Shown here piece by piece: positions 33,559 to 40,189 of a stretch of DNA of 40,189 nt (position 1 is the first letter of the stretch; every line of letters begins with the position of its first letter). The notes under the pieces are model-generated. The model was not told the origin of the DNA and made no database searches. It saw only the letters and a program-made list of their open reading frames with translations. Location: the NCBI GenBank assembly GCA_027485485.1, contig JAIXQY010000053.1:1-40189 (forward strand). Direction: 5' to 3'. The stretch is from Sphingomonadales bacterium. GTDB taxonomy: Bacteria > Pseudomonadota > Alphaproteobacteria > Sphingomonadales > Sphingomonadaceae. Position numbers and translations under genes: made by a program.

Positions 33559-34455
33559 ATGCGTTATTGGCAATATCGGCACAGCCCGGCGATCGCCGGC
33601 CATGACGTGCGCCTGATCATCGATGTGCATTTCACCGCCTGGGAAAGCCGGCTGCTGATTGATGGCGCGGAGGTGGCCAGCCAGCGCACGACGATGCGTT
33701 CGCCGGATCTCCTCGCCAATCATCATCTGGCCGCGACCCTGCCCGATGGCCGCCAGCTCGTGGTGGAATGCGGTTACATCAGCTGGATCACCACCGGCGC
33801 TGCGGCCCGTGTGAATGGCCAGCTGCTGTGGGAAAGCCACCCCGGCCGCCCGATTGCGCTGCCAAAATCGCTCAAGGCCATGGCAAGCCCGGAGCGCGTC
33901 GCCCAGAGCAAGGCCCAGATGGCCCAGCTGAAACGCAACTGGCCGTCCATGGCCTGCGATATCGGCATCGGCCTGCTCTTCTATGTCGTGGCCAAGCAGG
34001 TCGATCTGCCCACGGCCGCCATCACGTCTGCCGTGGCCGGCATTGCTCTCGCCGTTGTGCAGCGGTTCGTGAAGGTTGATCTGCTTGGCGGGTTGGCGCG
34101 CTTCGGCATCGTGATGGGCCTGATCTCGGCCGGGCTGGCCATCGCCTTTCAGGATGACCGGGCGGTGATGATGCGCTCCACGATCATGGGCACGCTGTCG
34201 GCGCTGGCCTTTCTGGGCGATGCCGCGCTGGGTGGGCGCTGGCTGGGCAAGGGCCTGTCCAACTATATGCCCTTCCCCATGAACCCGCGCCGGCTGGCGC
34301 TGGGCCTTGGCATCCTCGGCCTCGCGTCGGCCGCGGTGGAGCAATCGGTGATCATCTGGGGCGGCAAGGATGCCTGGCTGAACTGGACGACCTTCATCGA
34401 ACTGCCGGTCAGCTTCGCGCTGATCATGCTGATCATGCGCTTCGCCCGGGCCTAA
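33559..34455 (+). CDS. YciB-like membrane protein with extra N-terminal soluble domain
   Basis: A 298 aa protein in two parts. Residues about 1-105 are soluble and strand-rich (RYWQYRHSPAIAGHDVRLIIDVHF, LLIDGAEVASQRTT, RQLVVECGY, ITTGAAARVNGQLLWES), somewhat like a FAIM-type beta sandwich, but this is a weak impression. Residues about 125-298 carry about six membrane helices resembling the septation protein A/YciB family, including FQDDRAVMMRSTIMGTLSAL and a C-terminal LNWTTFIELPVSFALIMLIM. YciB proteins influence envelope integrity and cell division. It starts 11 bp after the acyl-CoA ligase gene and overlaps the convergent PBP gene by 4 bp. Confidence 0.75.
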   Translation: MRYWQYRHSPAIAGHDVRLIIDVHFTAWESRLLIDGAEVASQRTTMRSPDLLANHHLAATLPDGRQLVVECGYISWITTGAAARVNGQLLWESHPGRPIALPKSLKAMASPERVAQSKAQMAQLKRNWPSMACDIGIGLLFYVVAKQVDLPTAAITSAVAGIALAVVQRFVKVDLLGGLARFGIVMGLISAGLAIAFQDDRAVMMRSTIMGTLSALAFLGDAALGGRWLGKGLSNYMPFPMNPRRLALGLGILGLASAAVEQSVIIWGGKDAWLNWTTFIELPVSFALIMLIMRFARA

Positions 34456-36410
34456 CGCGGTTCAGGTGGCGGCGGCGGTTCGGTCACCGTGTCGTCGGGA
34501 ATGTCGATCACCGCCGGCGGATTGATCGGCTCCCCGTTCAGATCGACGGACATGCTCTCCATGTCGATCGCCAGCGCGTCCATATCCACCTCGATCGGCG
34601 CCACTTCCGGCACGGCCTGCATCTTGCCTTCCATTTCCAGCGCCTGGGCCATGAAGCCCTTCCACAGGCGCGCCGGCAGGCCGCCGCCCACGATGCTGGC
34701 GGCCATCGGCGAATTGTCGTCATTGCCCACCCACACGCCCACCACCAGATCGCCGGCAAAGCCGATGAACAGCGCGTCGCGGTGGTTCTGGGTGGTGCCG
34801 GTCTTGCCCCAGGCCGGGATCGGCAGGCGCGCCACATTGCCGGTGCCATTGCGCACCACCGATTGCAGCAGCTGCATCATGTCGGCCCGCACCGGCCAGC
34901 TGGCCTTGGTGGCTTCGGGCGGCGTGACCTCGGCCGGCCAGGGATCGTCACGCCACAGGCCGGTGGCCTTCACCGGATATCGGCCAGAGGCCACGGCGGC
35001 AAAGGCGCGCGTCATGTCGATCAGCGGGATCGGCGTGGTGCCCAGCGCCATCGCCGGATAGATGCTCACGCCCCCGGTGATGCCCAGTTTCTTCACCTGG
35101 GCGGCCACGGCGGGAATGCCCACCTCCTGCGTCAGCTTGACCGCCGCGATGTTGGAACTGGCGGCAAAGGCGGTGGCCAGACTGATCTGCCCGCGGAAGC
35201 GCAGATCATCATTCTTGGGCGCATAGCATTCGCCCGGCTTCTGGCCCGGTTCGCACAATTCGATGGGTTCATCGACGATGGTATCCGCCGGCGTCTTGCC
35301 GGCTTCCAGCGCCGCCAGATAGACAAACAGCTTGAACGAAGATCCCGGCTGGCGCTGCGCCTGGGTGGCGCGGTTGAAGCTGCTGGCCTTGTAATCGGTG
35401 CCGCCCACCATGGCCACCACGCGGCCATCCAGCCGCATCGCCACCAGCGCGGCCTGGTTCACATTCAGGCCACGCGCCCGCGCCAGGCCATCGGTGATCA
35501 TCTGTTCGGCCAGTTTCTGCAGGCGCGGATCGAGCGTGGTGCGCACGACGATCTCGCCATAATCCGCCTCGGTCGCCTCACGCGCCTGCGGCAACACCCA
35601 ATCGGCGAAATAGCTGCCGCTGGGCAGATTCTTGCGGCCGGGGCGATAGTCGGCCGGCCGCGCCGCCGCGGCCTGCGCCTTGCTGATCACGCCGGTTTCC
35701 ACCATGGCGGCAATCACCTGCGCCGCCCGGGCCCGCGCCTGTTCCAGATGGCGCGATGGCGCCAGCCGCGAAGGCGCCTGCACCAGCCCGGCCAGCATGG
35801 CGGCCTCCCCAAGGTCCAGCTGTTCCGGCGCCTTGTCGAAATAGGTGCGCGCGGCGGCGCGGATGCCATAGGCGCCATCGCCGAAATAGACCGAGCTCAA
35901 GTAATTCTGCAGGATCTCGTCCTTGGAGAGCCGCGCTTCCAGATACAGCGCGATGATCATCTCCTGCAGCTTGCGCTTGATCGACCGCTCGCTCGACAGG
36001 AAACTGGTCTTGGCCAATTGCTGCGTCAGCGTCGATCCGCCCTGGCGCACGCCGCCAGCCTGGGCATTGGTGACGAACGCGCGCAGGATGCCGATGGGAT
36101 CAACGCCCATATGCTCCTTGAAGCGGCGATCCTCGATGGCGATGATCGCGGCGGGCACATGCGGCGGCAGGTTGGCGATCTTGACCGGCTCTTCCTTGTA
36201 ATCCCCGCGCCGGGCGATAGCCTTGCCGTTCATGTCGGTGATGATCAGGCTGGGCTGTTTGGCCGGCTGCAGCGCCCGGTCGAGCGGGGCGGTGGCCACC
36301 AGCCAGCCGAGCAGCACGACAAACAACCCCAGCACCGCAACCAGCGACCACCAGCGATAGGGCCGCACCACGGCCCAGATCTGGCCAATCCGGGCAGCCG
36401 CGCCGGCCAT
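34452..36410 (-). CDS. Class A penicillin-binding protein (PBP1A family)
   Basis: Bifunctional peptidoglycan synthase of 652 aa, anchored by one membrane helix (about residues 20-42). The glycosyltransferase domain has the catalytic Glu at E93 in AIEDRRFKEHMG and the QGGSTLTQQLAKTSFLSSERSIKRKLQE segment. The transpeptidase domain has the S357-x-x-K360 motif (PGSSFK), S418-x-N420 (AASSN) and K536-T-G (WGKTGTTQNH). The C terminus ends in a Pro-rich tail (PPPPPEPR). The ATG at 36410 shares one base with the prfC stop, suggesting co-transcription behind prfC. It is a complete, apparently active enzyme; exact isoform naming is not attempted. Confidence 0.95.
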   Translation of the reverse strand: MAGAAARIGQIWAVVRPYRWWSLVAVLGLFVVLLGWLVATAPLDRALQPAKQPSLIITDMNGKAIARRGDYKEEPVKIANLPPHVPAAIIAIEDRRFKEHMGVDPIGILRAFVTNAQAGGVRQGGSTLTQQLAKTSFLSSERSIKRKLQEMIIALYLEARLSKDEILQNYLSSVYFGDGAYGIRAAARTYFDKAPEQLDLGEAAMLAGLVQAPSRLAPSRHLEQARARAAQVIAAMVETGVISKAQAAAARPADYRPGRKNLPSGSYFADWVLPQAREATEADYGEIVVRTTLDPRLQKLAEQMITDGLARARGLNVNQAALVAMRLDGRVVAMVGGTDYKASSFNRATQAQRQPGSSFKLFVYLAALEAGKTPADTIVDEPIELCEPGQKPGECYAPKNDDLRFRGQISLATAFAASSNIAAVKLTQEVGIPAVAAQVKKLGITGGVSIYPAMALGTTPIPLIDMTRAFAAVASGRYPVKATGLWRDDPWPAEVTPPEATKASWPVRADMMQLLQSVVRNGTGNVARLPIPAWGKTGTTQNHRDALFIGFAGDLVVGVWVGNDDNSPMAASIVGGGLPARLWKGFMAQALEMEGKMQAVPEVAPIEVDMDALAIDMESMSVDLNGEPINPPAVIDIPDDTVTEPPPPPEPR

Positions 36411-38002
36411 CAGGCGCGTTCCCGCGTGGCGGAAAAGCGGATATCGGGGAAGCGGCCGGTGATGAAGTTCAATTCCCAACTGTCGCGCGCCATCAGCACC
36501 GGGGCACCGTCACGATCTTCGGCCAGGGCGCTGCGATGTTCGTCCATGAACGCCTTCATGGCCGCTGGCGCGCCGGAAATCCAGCGGGCGGTCTCATAGG
36601 GGCTGGGCTCGAAGCTGGCGGCCACGCGATACTCCGCCTCCAGCCGGCTGATCAGCACCTCCAGCTGCAACTGGCCCACCACGCCGACGATCCACTGGCT
36701 GCCGATCGCCGGCTTGAACAATTGCGTCACGCCCTCCTCGGCCATGTCGGTGAGCGCGGTTTTCAGCTGCTTGGATTTGGTCGGATCATCCAGCCGCACG
36801 CGCCGCAGGATTTCCGGGGCGAAATTGGGGATGCCGGTGAAGGTGAGATCATCCTTCTCCACCAGCGTGTCACCCACGCGCAGCACGCCATGGTTGGGAA
36901 TGCCGATGATGTCGCCGGGAAACGCCTCGTCAGCGATCTCGCGATCCTGGGCGAAGAAGAAGATCGGTGAGTTGATGGCGATCTGCTTGCCGGTGGACAT
37001 CTGCTTCAGCTTCATGCCGCGCCGGAACCGCCCGCTGGCCAGCCGCAGGAAGGCGATGCGGTCGCGGTGCTGCGGGTTCATGTTGGCCTGCACCTTGAAC
37101 ACGAAACCCGAAACCTGGGTGGCCATCGGGTCCACCGCCGCCGGCAGCGCCGGTTGCGGGCGCGGGGACGGCGCATAGGCGGCCAGCGCATCGATCAGAT
37201 CAACGACGCCAAAATCCTTCAGCGCCGACCCAAAGATCACCGGCGTCAGCGCCCCGGCGCGATATTTTTCGATATCCAGCGCGGCATAGCCGCCCTCGGC
37301 CAGCTCGGCCTGTTCGCGCAGCCGGCCCAGCATCGGCCCGGCCAGCGCCTCCAGGCGCGGATCATCCAGGCCCTCCAGTTGCTCCACATCACCGGCCAGC
37401 CGGCTGTCGCTGCCATCCGGCTTGTGGAAGCGCCGGCGCTTCAGATCGTAAAGCCCGGTGAATTCGCCGCCCAGGCCCGCCGGCCAGTTCAAGGGCGCCA
37501 CATCCAGCGCCAGCATGTCCGCCACTTCATCGAGCAGATCGAACGGGTCGCGGCCTTCGCGATCGACCTTGTTGATGAAGGTGATGATCGGCACGTCGCG
37601 CAGGCGGCAGACCTCGAACAATTTGCGCGTCTGCGCCTCGATGCCCTTGGCGGCATCGATCACCATCACCGCGGAATCAACGGCGGTGAGCGTGCGATAT
37701 GTGTCTTCGGAAAAATCCTCGTGGCCCGGCGTGTCGAGCAGGTTGAAGGTGATGCCATCGCGCTCAAAGGTCATCACGCTGGACGTCACCGAAATGCCGC
37801 GCGCCTGTTCGATCTTCATCCAGTCCGATCGCGCGCGGCGGTTCTGGCCGCGGGCGCGCACTTCGCCGGCCGCATGGATGGCGCCGCCAAACAGCAGCAG
37901 CTTTTCGGTGAGCGTGGTCTTGCCGGCGTCCGGGTGGGAAATGATCGCAAAGGTGCGGCGGTTTTCCACCGGATTGGCCGAGCGGTTGGGGGCAAGGGTC
38001 AT
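36410..38002 (-). CDS. prfC: Peptide chain release factor 3
   Basis: GTPase that recycles RF1/RF2 after translation termination. The 530 aa length is almost identical to E. coli RF3 (529). GTP-binding motifs are visible as SHPDAGKTTLTEK (G1), ARGISVTSSVM (switch), DTPGHEDFSEDTYRTL (G3) and INKVDREGRDP (G4). The RF3-specific features GGAIHAAGEVRARG and GVVGQLQLEVLISRLEAEY are present, separating it from EF-G. The ATG at 38002 was chosen because the family's N terminus begins close to it; the open frame extends upstream without similarity. Its stop overlaps the start of the PBP gene. Confidence 0.96.
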   Translation of the reverse strand: MTLAPNRSANPVENRRTFAIISHPDAGKTTLTEKLLLFGGAIHAAGEVRARGQNRRARSDWMKIEQARGISVTSSVMTFERDGITFNLLDTPGHEDFSEDTYRTLTAVDSAVMVIDAAKGIEAQTRKLFEVCRLRDVPIITFINKVDREGRDPFDLLDEVADMLALDVAPLNWPAGLGGEFTGLYDLKRRRFHKPDGSDSRLAGDVEQLEGLDDPRLEALAGPMLGRLREQAELAEGGYAALDIEKYRAGALTPVIFGSALKDFGVVDLIDALAAYAPSPRPQPALPAAVDPMATQVSGFVFKVQANMNPQHRDRIAFLRLASGRFRRGMKLKQMSTGKQIAINSPIFFFAQDREIADEAFPGDIIGIPNHGVLRVGDTLVEKDDLTFTGIPNFAPEILRRVRLDDPTKSKQLKTALTDMAEEGVTQLFKPAIGSQWIVGVVGQLQLEVLISRLEAEYRVAASFEPSPYETARWISGAPAAMKAFMDEHRSALAEDRDGAPVLMARDSWELNFITGRFPDIRFSATRERA

Positions 38003-38209
38003 GACGATAAGCCGGGAACAGGGGTTGGGCGGCGCTTGGCAGGTTCCGGGCAAAAGGGCAATGGGTGGGGGCTTTGAACCCGGCCGCGCCACGGCTGGGC
38101 GCAGCCGGGCCTGCGACAGGCTGCTGCACCGTCATTCGGCCCTTTCCAGCGCCGCGCCATTGTGATTAAACTGCAGTCAACGCTGGGATAAGGGGAAAAG
38201 CGTTTGTTG
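38003..38209. other. Intergenic gap between divergent prfC and carboxypeptidase genes
   Basis: A 207 bp non-coding stretch that must hold both promoters. The carboxypeptidase side has a locally AT-rich segment (about 38159-38200) with TTGTGA at 38160-38165 and the ribosome binding site AAGGGG at 38191-38196, but no good -10 at the right distance. No clear hairpin, repeat or small gene was found. The Gly/Cys-rich short open frames here look like chance. Confidence 0.5.
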
Positions 38210-39280
38210 ATGAAGGGCCTGGCCCGGTTTCTTGTGATGCTGATGGCACTGATGGCGCCATCGGCCTTTGCCGCCAGCCTTTATTCCGCGCCCCGCTATG
38301 CCGCCATCCTGATCGATCATGATACCGGCGAGGTTCTCTATGCCCGCCGGGCCGATGAAACCCGCTATCCCGCCTCGATCACCAAGGTGATGACACTCTA
38401 TGTCGCGTTCGAGGAACTGGCCGCCGGCCGCCTGTCGCTGGACGATGAGATCCGCATTTCCCGCCGGGCCTGGGCCCAGGCGCCGTCCAAACTGGGCCTG
38501 CGGGTGGGCGCAACCATCAGCGTGCGTGATGCCTTCGGCGTGATCGCCACCAAGAGCGCCAATGACATATCGGTCGCGCTGGCCGAACATATCAGCGGCA
38601 GCGAAGCCGCCTTTGCCGAACGCATGACCGCCACCGCCCGCCGCCTCGGCATGATGAGCAGCCTGTTCTACAATTCATCGGGCCTGCCGCATCCCGAACA
38701 CACCACCACCGCGCGCGACATCGCCATCTTGTCCCGCGCCATGTTGCGCGATTTCCCGGCGCATTATCCGGTGTTTTCACAAACCCATTATCGTTATCGC
38801 GGCATGGCCGTGGCCAATCACAACCATCTGCTGGCCACCATGCCGGGCGTTGATGGCATCAAGACCGGCTTCACAAACGCCGCCGGCTTCACCCTCGCCG
38901 CCTCGGCCGTGCGCGACAATCGCCGCCTGGTCGCCGTGGTGCTGGGCGGGCCCAGCCGCATGGGCCGCGACGGCAATGTGCAGGATCTGCTCAGCATCGG
39001 CTTTGATGTGCTGCAACGCCGGCAACTGGGCGAAAATCTCACCGTGGCAGCCCGCTTTGCCGAACCGGATGATCTGCCCGATGCCGTGATGGAAAGCCTG
39101 GGCGGCAGTGAACTCGCCGTTGACGGAGCGACCGAACGCCCGGTGCGCGTCGCACAAGCCGTGGACGTGGACAGCGCCATCGCCGCGCTGGGCGATCGCG
39201 GCCTGTCAGCGCCAACCCTGGCAGGTAGCATTGGGGCCGGCGCCAGCGGTTCCGCTGGCCGCACCCTGCCGCCGAACTGA
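38210..39280 (+). CDS. D-alanyl-D-alanine carboxypeptidase (DacA/PBP5 type)
   Basis: Trims the terminal D-Ala of peptidoglycan pentapeptides. The 356 aa precursor has a signal peptide (about residues 1-22, ending AFA-AS). The serine-protease-like active site is complete: S56-x-x-K59 (SITK), S116-x-N118 (SAN) and K218-T-G220 (KTG). After the catalytic domain there is a low-complexity Ala/Gly tail and no obvious C-terminal amphipathic anchor, so it may be periplasmic rather than membrane-bound. ATG 38210 lies 13 bases from an AAGGGG site; in-frame TTG codons at 38204 or 38207 give better spacing, so the start is uncertain by two codons. Confidence 0.92.
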   Translation: MKGLARFLVMLMALMAPSAFAASLYSAPRYAAILIDHDTGEVLYARRADETRYPASITKVMTLYVAFEELAAGRLSLDDEIRISRRAWAQAPSKLGLRVGATISVRDAFGVIATKSANDISVALAEHISGSEAAFAERMTATARRLGMMSSLFYNSSGLPHPEHTTTARDIAILSRAMLRDFPAHYPVFSQTHYRYRGMAVANHNHLLATMPGVDGIKTGFTNAAGFTLAASAVRDNRRLVAVVLGGPSRMGRDGNVQDLLSIGFDVLQRRQLGENLTVAARFAEPDDLPDAVMESLGGSELAVDGATERPVRVAQAVDVDSAIAALGDRGLSAPTLAGSIGAGASGSAGRTLPPN

Positions 39281-39286
39281 CCAGCC

Positions 39287-39679
39287 ATGACCATCACCCG
39301 GATTGCCAGCGGCGCGCCGTGGGAGGCGCTGGTCGGCTATTGCCGCGCCGTGGTCGCCCCGCCCTTCGTGTTCGTATCAGGCACCGTTGGCCGCAACCCT
39401 GACACGGGCGAGCTGCCGGCCGATGTGGAAGGCCAGTGCGCCAACGCCCTCACCATCATCGGCCGCGCACTGGCGGCGGCTGGCACGGATTTCGCCCATG
39501 TCGTGCGCGTCACCTATTATCTGGCCGATCGCGGCGATTTCGAACCCTGCTGGCCCCAATTGCGCGCCGCCTTCGGCAATCATCCGCCCGCCAGCACCGT
39601 GATCTTCGCCGATCTGCTCGATCCGGCGATGAAGATCGAGATCGAGGTCACGGCTGCGCTGCCCGAGCGTCAGGGTTAA
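39287..39679 (+). CDS. RidA family protein
   Basis: A 130 aa member of the RidA/YjgF/UK114 family, which deaminates reactive enamine/imine intermediates or has related roles. Visible family features are the strand FVFVSGTVG near residue 27, VEGQCANALTIIGRALAAAGTDFAHVVRVTYYLAD, and the C-terminal PASTVIFADLLDPAMKIEIEVTA. The Arg of the active site, usually near R105 in the RidA subfamily, is not at the expected place (the corresponding motif ends DPAMKIEIE), so this may be one of the other Rid subfamilies. It begins 6 bp after the carboxypeptidase gene and likely shares its transcript. Confidence 0.88.
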   Translation: MTITRIASGAPWEALVGYCRAVVAPPFVFVSGTVGRNPDTGELPADVEGQCANALTIIGRALAAAGTDFAHVVRVTYYLADRGDFEPCWPQLRAAFGNHPPASTVIFADLLDPAMKIEIEVTAALPERQG

Positions 39680-39709
39680 CCCGTCACCCTTTTTTCGTCA
39701 TTTGGTTCT

Positions 39710-39811
39710 CGTCATGCTGAACTTGTTTCAGCATCCATGGGAGGACGGCCCCGCAATGCGCGCCTCGCGCGGCGAGTGCACCATGGATGCTGAAACAAGT
39801 TCAGCATGACG
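39710..39811. repeat. Inverted-repeat element between convergent genes
   Basis: Two perfect 31 bp arms (39710-39740 and 39781-39811) flank a 40 bp GC-rich centre. Each arm is itself a small hairpin (TGCTGAA-CTTGT-TTCAGCA in the left arm). The element sits between the RidA gene and the convergent gene ending at 39833, so it would form a strong bidirectional terminator, and its look is that of the REP/BIME-like repeats common in sphingomonads. No T-runs flank the arms except TTTTTT at about 39690-39696. Confidence 0.75.
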
Positions 39812-39832
39812 GATCTTCTCGGCGAATGCCCC

Positions 39833-40189
39833 CTAAAACGCCAACGCCACCAGATCAGGTTCCACCCAGCCCAACCGCGCCGCCGGGCTGAACAGCGTCT
39901 CGCGGCGCCAGTGCACCAGCAGCCAATCGGATCGGCCCTGCGGCGATGCCATCAGCGCCGCCAGCACCCCGTGCAATGGCGCATCCCCGCCATGCCGGCC
40001 GAGATGATGCGCCGCCGCCTTGAGCGACGCGATGGTGATGCTGTGGTGATAGCCGCCCGTGTCGGTGTTGGGCGTGCCCGTCGCCTCGTTATAGCGCATG
40101 ATCAGCCCGCGCATGGCGTCCGGCGTCGCCAGCTGCGCCCGGTGCCGCAGCAGCCACAAGGCCGCCGCAAAATGCCCCGCATGCGTCCA
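39833..40189 (-). CDS. Conserved uncharacterised protein, 5' end outside window
   Basis: The C-terminal 118 residues of a protein from a widespread uncharacterised family. The visible part starts WTHAGHFAAALWLLRHR and continues with GLIMRYNEATGTPNTDTGGYHHSITI, WLLVHWRRETLFSPAARLGWVEPDLVAL. Conserved Trp-Thr-His/His positions, NxAxGTPNTxxxGYHxxIT and FSPxARxxWVEPDL recur across the family. No catalytic role is known to me. The ATG of the reported open frame is internal; the gene continues past the right edge. It converges on RidA across the inverted-repeat element. Confidence 0.75.
   Translation of the reverse strand, partial: WTHAGHFAAALWLLRHRAQLATPDAMRGLIMRYNEATGTPNTDTGGYHHSITIASLKAAAHHLGRHGGDAPLHGVLAALMASPQGRSDWLLVHWRRETLFSPAARLGWVEPDLVALAF

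Overview
The window is a gene-dense, very GC-rich stretch of chromosome, most likely from an alphaproteobacterium of the order Sphingomonadales. The inference rests on high GC, strong use of GCC/GGC/CTG codons, start codons overlapping the preceding stop, and family variants typical of that group: a long RibA with a decayed N-terminal domain, a B. subtilis-length PurB, and the ligase-associated DNA damage response genes. No species is claimed. I saw no rRNA, tRNA, CRISPR array, prophage or transposase gene. Most of the window is core housekeeping, with a few accessory islands.

Layout. 1-1157 (minus): the 3' part of aroKB, with aroB running off the left edge. 1183-6254 (plus): a tightly overlapping run of a large exported Ala-rich protein, xerD, xth, ribA and an L,D-transpeptidase. 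6255-8421: a looser accessory patch with an alpha/beta hydrolase behind a probable leaderless promoter, a CPCC protein, a 278 bp miniature element built from nested inverted repeats, and a nucleotidyltransferase-like gene. 8437-11018: a DsbA-fold isomerase, an exported helical-repeat protein and a small membrane protein. 11008-15897 (minus): an acyl-CoA ligase and a purine block (purB, a small exported protein, a phosphoribosyltransferase, adenine deaminase). 15959-22953: priA, a membrane-bound LytTR regulator, a four-helix membrane protein, a Wzx-type flippase, a flavin reductase, a small molybdopterin-fold protein and a degenerate response regulator. 22957-23829: galU.

23942-28798 is the most unusual block. 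Three of the four components of the ligase-associated DNA damage response system are present: the PdeM phosphoesterase and the Lhr-like helicase on the minus strand, and the metallo-beta-lactamase exonuclease on the plus strand. The ATP-dependent ligase is not in the window. Between helicase and exonuclease sits a FitAB/VapBC-type toxin-antitoxin pair. Its promoter region carries a perfect 16 bp palindrome, and its toxin gene overlaps the start of the exonuclease gene. The exonuclease may therefore be transcribed and translated as the third gene of a toxin-antitoxin operon, with the palindrome also lying in front of the divergent helicase.

28832-34455 (plus): pyrD, gamma-glutamyltransferase, a long-chain acyl-CoA ligase and a YciB-like membrane protein with an extra N-terminal soluble domain. 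34452-38002 (minus): a class A penicillin-binding protein and prfC. 38210-39679 (plus): a D,D-carboxypeptidase and a RidA protein. The right end has a 102 bp inverted-repeat element between convergent genes, then the C-terminal part of an uncharacterised protein. Cell-envelope functions recur throughout (two exported helical-repeat proteins, L,D-transpeptidase, PBP1A, carboxypeptidase, flippase, GalU, YciB-like protein).
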